Source of the DNA: a bacterium
GTDB taxonomy: Bacteria; Oederibacteriota; CAKKQC01
Assembly (NCBI GenBank): GCA_919901855.1
Contig: CAKKQC010000012.1
Coordinates: forward strand, 62,001-126,000
Direction of reading: 5' to 3'
DNA length: 64,000 nucleotides
Shown: positions 22,308-31,058 of the stretch, piece after piece
Layout of the letters: every line of letters starts with the position of its first letter
Position numbering within the stretch: the stretch's first letter is position 1
The notes under the pieces: model-generated
The model's database searches: none
Told to the model about the DNA's origin: nothing
Seen by the model: only the letters and a program-made list of their open reading frames with translations
Position numbers and translations under genes: made by a program

Positions 22308-24040
22308 GTGCCGGGCTCGGGCTGGCCGGCCTGCTCGCGGGAGCGGCGGCGCTGGGCTGGGGCGTCGCGGGCGTGCTCGGCGCCCTCTCGCCCCTCTCCC
22401 CGGTCCCGGCCGCTCTTGCCGCCGCCGCGGCGGCGGCGGTCTGGGTCATGGCCGCTCGGCCCTTGCTCGGCGGGACGGCGGCGCTGTGGCCCTGGTGGCT
22501 CGGGCTGGCCGGGCTCGCCCTCCCCGTGCTGGCCGCCCGGCTGGGGCCGCGGCTGGCGGGGTTCTCCTTCGAGCGGGTCGGGTGGCTCTGGCTGCCGGGC
22601 GGCTGGGTGCGCGCCGATCCCGCGACCTACCTCGTCCTGCTCGTGGCCGGCGCCCTCATGGGGTTGGCCTGTTTCCTCGTCCTCTGGTCCGTGCGCCGCG
22701 ACGCGCGCGCGGTCTGGGCCGCGGGGCTGGCGACGCTGGCGCTCGCGGCCGTCTGGCGCACGGTCGTGCACCCGCTCTCCGGGGACGAACCCTCGCTCCT
22801 CTTCGCGGCGTGGCACTGGCAGTTCACGGGGTCGGCGGACCTCACGTGGGCCTGGGGCGGCGCGGCCGAGTGGCTCTCGCGCGCCGGGGATTTCCGGGAC
22901 AGCCTGATCCGCGACCATACCGTCGGCCCCTTGACGGGCCCCCGGTACACGTACCACGGCGTGATCCTCCCGCACCTCTACGGGCTGCTCCTCTGGCCCG
23001 CCGGCCGGTTCGGGCTCGCCCTCGCGCTCGTCGGGATCGCGGCCGGAACCGTCGCGCTGATGACGAAGACCGCCGAGGCGGTCCTGGGGAAGCCGGTCCC
23101 GGCGGGATGGCTCGCGGCCGTGCTCGTGGGCTCGCCGCTCGCCGTCTACACCGTCTTCATGGGGCCGGACCTCCCGGCGGCGGCCGTCTTCGCCGCGGGG
23201 GCGTTCGGGCTCGCGCGGCGCCGGCCGTTGGTGGTGGCGCTGGCCGCCGCGGCCCTGCCCTGGATCCACCAGAAGTGCCTGTTCCCGGCCGCCGGGCTCG
23301 CGCTCGCGGCGTGGTGGATTTCGCCGCGCGCGGGCCTCGGGGCCGGCGCCGCGCTGCTCGCGAGCTTCGTGCCCGAGGCGGTCTGGATCAGCGGCAAGAT
23401 CGGGCTCCCGATCTGGCCCCCGTCCGCGCTCTTCGAGCGCCACGCGACCTACGGGGCCGCGTACTCGCTCGCGTACTGGGGCCAGTCGGTCCCGGGCCTG
23501 CTCGTGGACCGGTACGCGGGGCTGATCTGGGCCCCGGCGTTCGTCCTCGGGCTCGCCGGCCTCGCGTGGTGGAGGACCCGCCGCTCGGCGGCGGTGTCCA
23601 TCCTCGCCGCCGCGGTGCCGTACCTGGTCCTGCTCCTCACCTTCAACATGTGGACGGGCGGCAACGGCGCCCCGAGCCGCCAGCTCGTCGTGATCCTGCC
23701 GGGCCTCGCGCTGGGCGTGCTCGCCGTGGACTTGCGGTTGCGGGCCGGGGCGTGGCGGCGCGTCTGGGACGCCGCCCTCTGGGCGGGCATTGCGCACGCG
23801 CACGTCCTCCTCTTCGTGCCGCCGGTCGCGTTCGAGTCGGCGAAGCTCAAGCTCGAGGCCGTCGCGATGAATCGCCTCGGCATCGACCCCCTGACCCTCC
23901 TGCCCGCGATCTCGAAGCTAGACTCCGGGGCGTGGCCGGGATGGCTCGCGGTGGCGTGGATGGCCGTGCTGGTCTTCTGCTGGGTGGCTTTGTTCCGGAG
24001 CCTGCGCGGGTTCCACCCGGGAGCGTCTGGTCGTGGCTGA
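22304..24040 (+). CDS. Polytopic membrane protein, GT-C glycosyltransferase-like
   Basis: 578 aa if translation begins at TTG 22304, which overlaps the preceding stop as TTGA. GTG 22284 is the alternative. About 12 hydrophobic segments are visible. After the third, a loop carries HPLSGDEPSLLF, an acidic motif in the place where GT-C enzymes such as ArnT and GT39 members bind the sugar donor, and a later loop carries TGPRYTYHGVILPHLYG. I infer a lipid-linked sugar transferase, but no diagnostic family signature is present. It is distinct from the four GT-C/TPR paralogues, since it lacks the D-A-x-x-Y-H-L motif and the TPR tail. Confidence 0.65.
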   Translation: MSAGLGLAGLLAGAAALGWGVAGVLGALSPLSPVPAALAAAAAAAVWVMAARPLLGGTAALWPWWLGLAGLALPVLAARLGPRLAGFSFERVGWLWLPGGWVRADPATYLVLLVAGALMGLACFLVLWSVRRDARAVWAAGLATLALAAVWRTVVHPLSGDEPSLLFAAWHWQFTGSADLTWAWGGAAEWLSRAGDFRDSLIRDHTVGPLTGPRYTYHGVILPHLYGLLLWPAGRFGLALALVGIAAGTVALMTKTAEAVLGKPVPAGWLAAVLVGSPLAVYTVFMGPDLPAAAVFAAGAFGLARRRPLVVALAAAALPWIHQKCLFPAAGLALAAWWISPRAGLGAGAALLASFVPEAVWISGKIGLPIWPPSALFERHATYGAAYSLAYWGQSVPGLLVDRYAGLIWAPAFVLGLAGLAWWRTRRSAAVSILAAAVPYLVLLLTFNMWTGGNGAPSRQLVVILPGLALGVLAVDLRLRAGAWRRVWDAALWAGIAHAHVLLFVPPVAFESAKLKLEAVAMNRLGIDPLTLLPAISKLDSGAWPGWLAVAWMAVLVFCWVALFRSLRGFHPGASGRG

Positions 24041-24821
24041 GACGACGATGGGCGGCCGGATCCGGTCCGCTCTCCGCGGCAAGGGGCTTGCCGGCACCCT
24101 CGGCGCGGGCGCGAAGATCCTCGCGGACTGGACCATGGCCAGGTGGTGGGCGTTCTGGTACGGCACGTTCCGGGTGCCGGGCTGGCGGAGCCGCCGGTTC
24201 ACATGCCTCGGCGCCGAGTACGCGTACTTCTACCATTCCTACAATTCCACGTACCGCAGCGAGCGGGCGGTCGAGCTCCCGGTGGCTCTGTCCGCCCGTC
24301 AATCCTTCCACGGCCGGCGGGTGCTCGAGGTCGGGAACGTCCTCTCGCACTACGCGCGATGCGACCACACCGTGCTCGACAAGTACGAGCGGCTGGACGG
24401 AATCGTGAACCGGCTCGAGCGGTACGACCCCGGTGCGATCACGCTCGTGAACGCGGACGTCGTCGACTGGACCCCGCCCGCGGCGTTCGACCTCATCGTC
24501 AGCGTGTCGACGCTCGAGCACGTGGGGTGGGACGAGACGCCCCGGGAGCCCGGCAAGCTCCTGGTCGCCGTGGACCGTCTGCGCGCTATGCTGGCGCCGG
24601 GGGGCACGCTCCTCGTCACGATGCCGCTCGGCCACAACGCCGAGCTGGACGCGGCGCTCGCCGACGGCCGGCTCCGGTTCGCCCGCCAGGCCTTCCTCAA
24701 ACGGGTGTCCCGGGACAACGTCTGGCGGGAGGTGCCCTGGGGCGAGGTCGCGGGGATCGGTTACAACCGGCCTTTTCCATCCGCCAATGCCGTCGTAATC
24801 GGTATGGATACGGGGGCCTGA
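24033..24821 (+). CDS. SAM-dependent methyltransferase (class I)
   Basis: 262 aa from GTG 24033, overlapping the previous gene by 8 nt. The Rossmann motif I is RRVLEVGNVLSHY, a variant with N in place of the second Gly. The acidic residue of motif II (VLDKYE), FDLIVSVSTLEHVGWDE (post-II) and APGGTLLVTMPLG (motif III) follow. The first 80 residues are outside the core and rich in aromatic residues (WWAFWYGTFRVPGW). Homologues of this general type often sit in polysaccharide or nucleotide-sugar gene sets, so a glycan or lipid substrate is plausible. The substrate cannot be read from the sequence. Confidence 0.75.
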   Translation: MAETTMGGRIRSALRGKGLAGTLGAGAKILADWTMARWWAFWYGTFRVPGWRSRRFTCLGAEYAYFYHSYNSTYRSERAVELPVALSARQSFHGRRVLEVGNVLSHYARCDHTVLDKYERLDGIVNRLERYDPGAITLVNADVVDWTPPAAFDLIVSVSTLEHVGWDETPREPGKLLVAVDRLRAMLAPGGTLLVTMPLGHNAELDAALADGRLRFARQAFLKRVSRDNVWREVPWGEVAGIGYNRPFPSANAVVIGMDTGA

Positions 24822-24864
24822 CCCGCGGGGATAGGCTGCGCTTGCCCCGACCGTCCCGGACGTC

Positions 24865-24870
24865 TATCAT
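24865..24870 (+). promoter_or_regulatory. Candidate -10 for tadB (TATCAT)
   Basis: TATCAT lies 8 nt before the tadB ATG in the 57-bp gap after the methyltransferase. No Shine-Dalgarno is present between them, so a leaderless mRNA is predicted. Confidence 0.5.
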
Positions 24871-24878
24871 GCGGACTC

Positions 24879-25607
24879 ATGGCCATCCTGCTGGCACTCC
24901 TCGCCGGGGGCGCCGCGACTGGCGCCGTGTTCGCGCTCGCCGGCCCGGTGACCTCGCGGCTCGCGCGCCTGCGCGGCACCGCGTCCCACCTGCCCGCCGT
25001 CCACGCCGCGTCTCGCGCGCGACTGCACGCGCCGGGCTGGCTGGACCGGCTCCTCGCCGCGCGGCGGCTCGAGCGCGTGCGCGCCCAGCTCCCCGAGGGG
25101 CTCACGGGACTCGCGACCTCGGTTCGCGCCGGGCTCTCGCTCCCGCAGGCGATCCAGGCGGCGGGGACCCAGATGGCCGATCCGCTCGGAGCCGAGTTCC
25201 GGACGATCGCGTCGGCCACGGCCCTCGGGGCCACGCTCGAGCAGGCGCTCGACGCGTTCGAGGCGAGGACCCCCCTGCCCGAGGTCAAGCTCCTCGTCGC
25301 GGGGCTCAAGCTGGCCCGGACGACCGGCGGGAGTCTCGCCCCCCTGCTCGACCGGCTGACCGCGACGGTCCGCGAGCGCGAAAAGCTCCGGGGGCAGGTG
25401 GCGGTGCTGACCGCCCAGGGGCGGCTCTCGGGCTGGGTGGTCGGGTCGATGCCCGTCGTCCTCCTCGGGGTGATGAGCCTCGTGGACCCGGCGTTCGTGC
25501 GGCCGCTCCTCGCGACGGCCGCGGGCTGGGCCATGCTGGCGGTCGCCGTCGTGCTCGAGGGCTTGGGGCTCTTCATGATCCGCGCCATCGTGCGGGTGGA
25601 GCCGTGA
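24879..25607 (+). CDS. tadB: TadB-like type II/IV secretion inner-membrane protein
   Basis: 242 aa with a T2SSF (GspF/TadB) domain. An N-terminal TM (AILLALLAGGAATGAVFALAG) is followed by the cytosolic helical domain (ARRLERVRAQLPEGLTGLATSVRAGLSLPQAI) and two C-terminal TMs. In Tad systems, TadB and TadC form the platform that couples the TadA ATPase to pilin extrusion. No tadA, tadZ, rcpA or pilin is within view, so this is a detached platform pair, or the remaining genes lie elsewhere. tadC follows after 13 nt. Confidence 0.85.
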   Translation: MAILLALLAGGAATGAVFALAGPVTSRLARLRGTASHLPAVHAASRARLHAPGWLDRLLAARRLERVRAQLPEGLTGLATSVRAGLSLPQAIQAAGTQMADPLGAEFRTIASATALGATLEQALDAFEARTPLPEVKLLVAGLKLARTTGGSLAPLLDRLTATVREREKLRGQVAVLTAQGRLSGWVVGSMPVVLLGVMSLVDPAFVRPLLATAAGWAMLAVAVVLEGLGLFMIRAIVRVEP

Positions 25608-25620
25608 GCATGGGGGAACA

Positions 25621-26529
25621 GTGAGCATCGCGGCGGGCGGATTCGCCCTGCTCGCCGGCGGAGCCGGAGCTGGGGCAGGCGCGGCCGCGGGACTCCTGTC
25701 CCGCGAGGTCGCGGTGCGTTCCTGGGTCGCCGACGCGGCCGGCCGGGTCCGCGGGGTCTCGCTCCGCGCGCTCGCACGGGAGGTCCTCGCGGCCGCCGGC
25801 CGGGCCCAGTGCGCGTGGTCGCCCGTCGCGCGGCTCGCAGAGGGCGGCCGGGCGCGGAGTGCGCGCTGGGCGGGGCCGGGAGTTTCGGCTCCCGCCGAAA
25901 CACCCGCGGCCTCCGGCGGTGGCGATGCGGGAGCCTGGTTGGCGGAGAAGGAGGCGCTCGCGCTGGGCGGCTTCGCGGCGGGGGCGTGGCTCGCCGGCGA
26001 CTGGACCGCCGGGGTCCTGCTGGGCGCGGCCGCGGCCGTGGTGCCCGACCTGCTCGCGCGCGACGCGTGGCGGCGGCGGCAGGAGCGGCTCCGGCGCGAG
26101 CTGCCCGACGCGCTCGACCTGCTCGGGCTCGCGCTCGAGGCGGGGCTGTCCGTGGACGCCGGGCTCGCGCAGGTGGCGGAGAAGCAGCGGGGCTCCCTGC
26201 TGGCCGACGCCATCGGCCGCATGCTGGGCGAGGTCCGGTTCGGCGCCCGGCGGCACACGGCGTGGCGCGACATGGCGGCGCGGCTTGCGAACCCGGAGAT
26301 CACGGAGGTCGTGGGCGCGCTCATCCAGGCGGACGCCATGGGAGTCGGGCTCGCGGCGTCCCTGAACGGGCTTGCGGAGCAGATGCGCGTGCGGCGCCGG
26401 GCGCAGGTGGAGGAGCTCGCGCACAAGGCTCCGGTCAAGATGCTGTTCCCCCTCGCGCTGTTCATCTTCCCCGCGCTGTTCATCGTCCTGCTCGGGCCCG
26501 TCTTCCTCCAGCTCGCGGCGGCGTTCTAG
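25621..26529 (+). CDS. tadC: TadC-like type II/IV secretion inner-membrane protein
   Basis: 302 aa, GTG start. The T2SSF domain occupies about residues 155-270 (RRELPDALDLLGLALEAGLSVDAGLAQVAE, the canonical TadC-type helix pair), with a strongly hydrophobic C-terminus (KMLFPLALFIFPALFIVLLGPVFL). The segment around residues 86-95 reads GVSAPAETP and is encoded by one of the dispersed palindromic repeats, located in a Gly/Ala-rich linker before the T2SSF domain. Probably cotranscribed with tadB and the following TPR gene. Confidence 0.85.
   Translation: MSIAAGGFALLAGGAGAGAGAAAGLLSREVAVRSWVADAAGRVRGVSLRALAREVLAAAGRAQCAWSPVARLAEGGRARSARWAGPGVSAPAETPAASGGGDAGAWLAEKEALALGGFAAGAWLAGDWTAGVLLGAAAAVVPDLLARDAWRRRQERLRRELPDALDLLGLALEAGLSVDAGLAQVAEKQRGSLLADAIGRMLGEVRFGARRHTAWRDMAARLANPEITEVVGALIQADAMGVGLAASLNGLAEQMRVRRRAQVEELAHKAPVKMLFPLALFIFPALFIVLLGPVFLQLAAAF
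25878..25905. repeat. Dispersed in-frame palindrome, copy 1 (in tadC)
   Basis: The arms 25878-25889 and 25894-25905 pair over 12 bp with one mismatch around a four-base loop. The element is read in tadC as GVSAPAETP. It shares the GTTTCGGC/GCCGAAAC core with the other copies. Confidence 0.7.
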
Positions 26530-27708
26530 ATGATCGCCTGGCGCCTGCTCGTTCTCGTCGCCTGCCTCGGATTCGCCGGGACCGCGGTGGCCACCGCGGA
26601 TTCGGAAGCCGTGCTCAAGCATTGGCGGCTCGCGCAGGCGTACCTCACGCAGGGGCTTAGGGCGCACGCGGTCGCCGAGGCCCGGGTCGTCCTCGCGCTG
26701 GACCCCGGCCACGCCGGGGCGAAGGCCCTGGTCGAGTCGAAAGGGCAGACGGCCGTGGCTTCAACGCCGAAGGCTGCATCCATCCCGAATACGATGACGG
26801 CATCAGGGGGAGGAGTCGCGGCGTCCTCTCGGGTCGAGGCGACCCGCGGGGTTTCGGCGGACGCCGAAACCCCGGCCGGCGTGGCGGCCCTGGTCGGTGA
26901 GGCGACTCGCGCATACCGGGAGAGCCGGGTCGAGGACGCCAAGCGGCTCGGCGACCAGGTCCTGGCCGAGGACCCGGGGAACGCGGCGGCGGCGCGCATC
27001 CGCCGGGACCTCGACGAGGAGGTCTACCAGCCCTCGCCGCTCGGGGTCAACGACGTCCTCAAGGAGCTCTTCGAGAAGGGGATCGCCCTGTACCGGGCCG
27101 GAGCCTGGGACGACGCCGCGGGCGTATTCCAGCAGGCGCTGGCGGCGTCGCCCTCGCACGACCAGAGCCGGATGTTTTTCGGGCGGTGCCGCACGCGGGC
27201 CGAGGACGCGAAGCTCGACCGGTCGCTCGCCGCGGCGAAGGACGCGCTTGCGGCGGGCCGCGCCGAGGAAGCCAAGGCCGCGCTCCGGAACGTCCTCGCC
27301 ATCCGCCCGGACCACGCCGAGGCGAAGGGCCTGCTCGAATCGATCGGGGCGGGGCCGCAGGCCGAGGAGCGCAAGCGCCAGGCCCGGGACCATTTCAACC
27401 GGGGCGTCGAGGCCTACGGGCAGGGGCGGTGGGCTGACGCGATCCGCGAATGGGACCTCGTGACGACGCTCGACCCCGGGGACGAGGAGGCGAAGAAGCT
27501 CCTCCGCAAGGCGAGGGCCAAGGAGACGGCGGCCCGGAAGTCGGCGCGGGCCAAGATTCCGGGGATGCACGAGGACGCGATGCGGCTCTACCAGCAGGGC
27601 AAGCTCGAGGACGCGCGCAAACTGTACCGCCAGATCCTGGACCTCGATCCAACGGACGAGAAGGCCAAGCGGAGCCTCGAGCTCATCGACGGAAAGGCGA
27701 CGCCGTGA
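26530..27708 (+). CDS. Exported TPR-repeat protein
   Basis: 392 aa, ATG directly after the tadC stop. A signal peptide (WRLLVLVACLGFAGTAVA) precedes a TPR unit, then a low-complexity linker (about residues 75-115) that contains GVSADAETP from a palindromic repeat, then at least four further TPR units (KGIALYRAGAWDDAAGVFQQAL, HFNRGVEAYGQGRWADAIREW, AMRLYQQGKLEDARKLYRQIL). It most resembles the TadD-like or general envelope TPR scaffolds that accompany secretion platforms. Coupled on both sides with tadC and a sensor-like gene. Confidence 0.8.
   Translation: MIAWRLLVLVACLGFAGTAVATADSEAVLKHWRLAQAYLTQGLRAHAVAEARVVLALDPGHAGAKALVESKGQTAVASTPKAASIPNTMTASGGGVAASSRVEATRGVSADAETPAGVAALVGEATRAYRESRVEDAKRLGDQVLAEDPGNAAAARIRRDLDEEVYQPSPLGVNDVLKELFEKGIALYRAGAWDDAAGVFQQALAASPSHDQSRMFFGRCRTRAEDAKLDRSLAAAKDALAAGRAEEAKAALRNVLAIRPDHAEAKGLLESIGAGPQAEERKRQARDHFNRGVEAYGQGRWADAIREWDLVTTLDPGDEEAKKLLRKARAKETAARKSARAKIPGMHEDAMRLYQQGKLEDARKLYRQILDLDPTDEKAKRSLELIDGKATP
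26847..26874. repeat. Dispersed in-frame palindrome, copy 2 (in TPR gene)
   Basis: Perfect 13-bp arms (26847-26859 and 26862-26874) surround the two-base loop GA. This is the best-preserved copy. It is translated as GVSADAETP within the linker between TPR units. Confidence 0.8.
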
Positions 27709-28247
27709 TCCGGTCCAAGTCCATGGCCGCGACCGTTTCGGTCGCCGTGATCGCCTCGATCGCCGTGTTGGCGTGCGCGTGGCAGGCCGACGTGGCCGCG
27801 CGCGCGGCCTGGCGCGCGGGATTCGTCCGGCAGGCCGAAGAGCTCGGCGGCTTCGTCACCCGCGCGCTCGCGAGCCGGAGCGACCTCCTCGTCGTCGAGC
27901 GGTTCGGCGAGCTCGTGCGGCACGACGACGTGACGTACGTGCTCGTCCTGGACCCCGCCGGCCGGGCGCGGTTCCACGGGGACGCGGTCGAGGTCGGCAA
28001 GACGTTCGACTCGCCGTTCGCGAAGGCCGCCCTCGCGGCGACGGCGACCCTCGTCCAGGACATCCCGGCGGCGGGCGTCGTCGAGGTGGACGTTCCCGTC
28101 GGCGGCGGGGCCGTGCTCCGGCTCGGCGGCGCGCCGCGTCCGCTGGCCGCCTCGCTGCGGTGGCTCTGGACTTCCGCCGCCGTCGCCGCGATCGCGTTGG
28201 GCGCCCTGGCGATCATGGCGTCGCTCGCCGCGCGCCCGCCGGGCTGA
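27705..28247 (+). CDS. Small two-TM sensor-like membrane protein
   Basis: 180 aa from the GTG overlapping the TPR stop. One N-terminal TM (about 8-27), an extracytoplasmic domain of about 115 residues containing VTYVLVLDPAGRARFHGD, a strand pattern like the membrane-distal part of dCache/sensor domains, and a C-terminal TM (about 150-175). No HAMP, kinase or other output domain follows, so it would have to act through a partner. Its extracytoplasmic segment loosely resembles those of the two cyclases (V-D-P-x-G-R). Function unknown. Confidence 0.6.
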   Translation: MIRSKSMAATVSVAVIASIAVLACAWQADVAARAAWRAGFVRQAEELGGFVTRALASRSDLLVVERFGELVRHDDVTYVLVLDPAGRARFHGDAVEVGKTFDSPFAKAALAATATLVQDIPAAGVVEVDVPVGGGAVLRLGGAPRPLAASLRWLWTSAAVAAIALGALAIMASLAARPPG

Positions 28248-28298
28248 CGGGGACGGCGAAGGCTTACGTCCGGGTTGTCGTGGCGCCTCGGGCGCTGA

Positions 28299-28304
28299 TA
28301 CACT
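28299..28304 (+). promoter_or_regulatory. Extended -10 of ftsH (TGATACACT)
   Basis: TACACT with the TGA extension (28296-28304) lies 28 nt before the ftsH ATG. AGGAGA (28315-28320) is followed by a three-codon mini-frame ATG AGC TAA (28322-28330) that ends 2 nt before the ftsH start. Confidence 0.5.
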
Positions 28305-28332
28305 AGACCTTCGCAGGAGAAATGAGCTAACG

Positions 28333-30261
28333 ATGCCTGGCCGGCGACCCCCCTTCCGACGTGCGTGGCGCGGCGATCTCGTGGGATTCACGCTGATCGC
28401 CCTCGTCCTCATGACCGTCTACTCGTTCTACGCCCGCACGCAGCGCGCGGGTACCCGGGAGATCAAGTACAGCGAGTTGCTGGCGGCGGTCTCGGCGGGC
28501 CGCGTCCGCGAGGTCTCGGTCGTCCAGAAGGAGCTCACCACCGTCCGGGAGGTGCAGGGCAAGTACAAGGACGGCACGCCCTTCTTCGCCTACGCCCCCG
28601 AGGACCCCCGCCTCTTCGAGCTCCTTTCGAAGGGCGGCGTCGAGGTGACGACGAAGCCGGCGGAGCAGTCCTTCTGGTCCGTGCTCGGGTCCGTGGGCTA
28701 CATCGTCGTGCCCATCATCCTGATCATTTACTTCTTCACCGTGATGCGGCAGATGCAGGGCGCGGGGTCCGGGGCGATGGCCTTCGGCAAGAGCCGGGCC
28801 AAGCTGTTTGGGACGAACGCGCCGAAGGTGACCTTCGCCGACGTCGCCGGGGTGGACGAGGCCAAAGAGGAGCTCCGGGAGATCATCGACTTCCTCAAGG
28901 ACCCGATGAAATTCCAGAGGCTCGGCGGGCGCATCCCCAAGGGCGTCCTCCTGCTGGGGCCCCCGGGCACGGGCAAGACCCTGCTCGCGCGCGCCGTGGC
29001 CGGCGAGGCGGGCGTGCCCTTCTTCTCGATCTCGGGATCCGATTTCGTCGAGATGTTCGTCGGCGTGGGCGCCGCCCGCGTCCGCGACCTCTTCGAGCAG
29101 GGGAAGAAGAACGCGCCGTGCATCATCTTCGTGGACGAGATCGACGCCGTGGGCCGGCACCGCGGCGCGGGGCTCGGCGGCGGGCACGACGAGCGCGAGC
29201 AGACGCTCAACGCGCTCCTCGTCGAGATGGACGGGTTCGACGCGAACCGGGGCGTGATCATCATGGCGGCGACCAACCGTCCCGACGTCCTCGACCCCGC
29301 GCTCCTGCGGCCGGGCCGGTTCGACCGGCACGTGATCGTCGACAACCCCGACATCGTGGGGCGCGAGGGTATCCTCAAGGTGCACACGCGCACGATCCCG
29401 ATGGGGGCGGACGTCGACCTCAAGAAGCTCGCGCGCGGGACGCCGGGCTTCTCGGGCGCCGACCTCGCCAACCTCGTGAACGAGGCCGCCCTGCTCGCGG
29501 CCCGGCGCAACAAGAAGTTCGTCGAGATGACCGACCTCGACGAGGCCAAGGACCGGGTCATGATGGGACCCGCGCGCACGAGCCGGGTCATCAGCGAGCG
29601 CGAGAAGAAGGTCACGGCGTACCACGAGGGCGGTCACGCGCTGGTGTCGTGGCTCCTCCCGGGTTCCGACCCGATCCACAAGGTCACGATCATCCCGCGG
29701 GGCCACTCGCTCGGGCTGACCGCGTCCCTGCCGACGGAGGACCGCTACAACCGGAGCCAGAAGGAGTTCATGAACGACATCGCCATGCTCCTGGGCGGCC
29801 GGGCGGCGGAGGAGCTCATGCTCAAGGACTTCACGACGGGGGCCGCGAGCGACCTCGAGCGGGCGACGACGCTCGCGCACCGCATGGTCTGCGAGTTCGG
29901 CATGAGCCGGTCCCTCGGGCCGCGCACGTTCGGCCGCAAGGACCGGGAGATTTTCCTGGGGCGGGACTTCATGCGCGAGCGGAACTACAGCGAGGAGACG
30001 GCGGAGCGGATCGACCAGGAGATCCAGTCGATCATCCGCCTGAGCTACGCGCGCGCGCTCGGCCTCCTGCGCAAGAACCGGGACCGGCTGGTCCGGCTCG
30101 CCGAGAAACTCCTCGAGAAGGAGGTCCTCGACGGCGAAGAGGTGACCGTCCTGCTCAAGGGCGTGGCGACCGGCGGGAGCGCGGTGCCCGCCGCGGCCCG
30201 AACGGCTGGGAGCCGTTCGGGCACCGGAGCCGCGGCGCGCTCCTCGTCCAAGCCCGCCTGA
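28333..30261 (+). CDS. ftsH: ATP-dependent zinc metalloprotease FtsH
   Basis: Membrane-anchored AAA+ protease that removes misfolded and regulatory membrane proteins. 642 aa. Two TM helices (about 17-35 and 115-135) flank the periplasmic domain. The AAA module has Walker A GPPGTGKT (about 209-216), Walker [12 protein letters not shown] and [21 protein letters not shown]. The peptidase has HEGGH at 431-435. The C-terminal 30 residues are Ala/Ser/Arg-rich and contain an 11-bp palindrome. In related clusters folP follows ftsH directly; here a toxin-antitoxin pair separates them. Confidence 0.97.
   Translation: MPGRRPPFRRAWRGDLVGFTLIALVLMTVYSFYARTQRAGTREIKYSELLAAVSAGRVREVSVVQKELTTVREVQGKYKDGTPFFAYAPEDPRLFELLSKGGVEVTTKPAEQSFWSVLGSVGYIVVPIILIIYFFTVMRQMQGAGSGAMAFGKSRAKLFGTNAPKVTFADVAGVDEAKEELREIIDFLKDPMKFQRLGGRIPKGVLLLGPPGTGKTLLARAVAGEAGVPFFSISGSDFVEMFVGVGAARVRDLFEQGKKNAPCIIFVDEIDAVGRHRGAGLGGGHDEREQTLNALLVEMDGFDANRGVIIMAATNRPDVLDPALLRPGRFDRHVIVDNPDIVGREGILKVHTRTIPMGADVDLKKLARGTPGFSGADLANLVNEAALLAARRNKKFVEMTDLDEAKDRVMMGPARTSRVISEREKKVTAYHEGGHALVSWLLPGSDPIHKVTIIPRGHSLGLTASLPTEDRYNRSQKEFMNDIAMLLGGRAAEELMLKDFTTGAASDLERATTLAHRMVCEFGMSRSLGPRTFGRKDREIFLGRDFMRERNYSEETAERIDQEIQSIIRLSYARALGLLRKNRDRLVRLAEKLLEKEVLDGEEVTVLLKGVATGGSAVPAAARTAGSRSGTGAAARSSSKPA
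30197..30221. repeat. Perfect 11-bp inverted repeat in the ftsH 3' end
   Basis: CCCGAACGGCT (30197-30207) and AGCCGTTCGGG (30211-30221) pair perfectly around GGG. It lies inside the coding region, 40 bp before the stop, in the variable tail of FtsH. It could fold in the mRNA but lacks a U-run. Confidence 0.6.
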
Positions 30262-30306
30262 GGAGTGAAGCTCAGCGGGCCCAAGCCCACGGCTTACTGG
30301 CACGGT

Positions 30307-30327
30307 TGTGATATCATGGATATCACA
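30307..30327. promoter_or_regulatory. Palindromic operator of the FitAB-like toxin-antitoxin pair
   Basis: TGTGATATC (30307-30315) and GATATCACA (30319-30327) are perfect 9-bp arms with an ATG spacer. A TATCAT -10 with TGA extension (30309-30317) is embedded in the left half, so a bound antitoxin would cover the promoter. The location, about 45 bp before the RHH antitoxin gene, is what autoregulated fit/vap operons show. Confidence 0.65.
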
Positions 30328-30371
30328 TGATGCGCGCCTGAATGTCGGGTTCGGATGGAAGGGGGGATCGG

Positions 30372-30623
30372 GTGGCTCAATTGCTGGTTCGCAAGCTTGA
30401 CGAGGGCCTGAAGGCGAAGCTGAGGCGGCGCGCGGCGCGGCACGGGCACAGCACCGAGGAGGAAGTCCGCCAGATCCTGAGCACGGCCGTGCGGAAGGGC
30501 GAGCCGGTCAGGAGCCGGCCCCTCGGGACGAGGTTCGCGGCCCGGTTTTCCGGGATCGGCCTCACCCGGCCGATCGGGGCCTTGCGGGGACAGGACGCCA
30601 GGCCCGCCGGGTTCTTCGGGTGA
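30372..30623 (+). CDS. FitA/VapB-type antitoxin (ribbon-helix-helix)
   Basis: 83 aa from GTG 30372, preceded by GGAAGGGGGG. An upstream ATG at 30342 would add ten residues, but homologues begin near A-Q-L-L-V-R-K-L. Residues 1-40 form the Arc-like RHH fold (VAQLLVRKLDEGLKAKLRRR...STEEEVRQIL), which dimerises and binds the operator. The remaining 40 residues should wrap the toxin. The stop overlaps the toxin start (GTGA), the usual TA coupling. Confidence 0.88.
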   Translation: MAQLLVRKLDEGLKAKLRRRAARHGHSTEEEVRQILSTAVRKGEPVRSRPLGTRFAARFSGIGLTRPIGALRGQDARPAGFFG

Positions 30624-31048
30624 TCCTGCTCGATACCGACGTCCTGTCGGCGCTGATGCTCCGCGATCCTGAACCGGTGGTGGTGGCCTGGGTCGACCGG
30701 CAGCCGCCGGATTCGGTGGGGATCACCGCCGTCACGGCATTCGAGATCCAGTACGGCATCGAGCTCCTGTCGGCGGGGCGCCAGCGACAGCGGTTGGAGG
30801 CGGCCTTTGCGACGGCGTTGAAGGAGGACTTCCCGGATCGTATCCTGCCGTTCGACGAGGTGGCGGCGCGGCACGCCGCCCTCCTGGCGGCCCGGCAACG
30901 GCGGGCGGGCCGACCGGTGGAAATCCGGGACATCCAGATTGCGGGGATCGCCGCGGTACAGAACGCGACGCTGGCGACGCGCAATACCCGCCATTTCCAG
31001 GACTTCGGGATCAGGCTCGTGAACCCGTCAGCTCCGGCAAGGAAGTAG
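30620..31048 (+). CDS. FitB/VapC-type PIN-domain ribonuclease toxin
   Basis: 142 aa, GTG start. PIN-domain acidic residues are in place: Asp5 in LLDTDVLS, Glu in TAFEIQYGIELL, Asp in EIRDIQIAGIA, and the C-terminal ATRNTRHFQDFGI motif that is typical of the FitB/VapC branch. It is predicted to cut tRNA or other structured RNA when released from its antitoxin. The pair is inserted between ftsH and folP. Confidence 0.9.
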   Translation: MILLDTDVLSALMLRDPEPVVVAWVDRQPPDSVGITAVTAFEIQYGIELLSAGRQRQRLEAAFATALKEDFPDRILPFDEVAARHAALLAARQRRAGRPVEIRDIQIAGIAAVQNATLATRNTRHFQDFGIRLVNPSAPARK

Positions 31049-31058
31049 GTCCACGACC

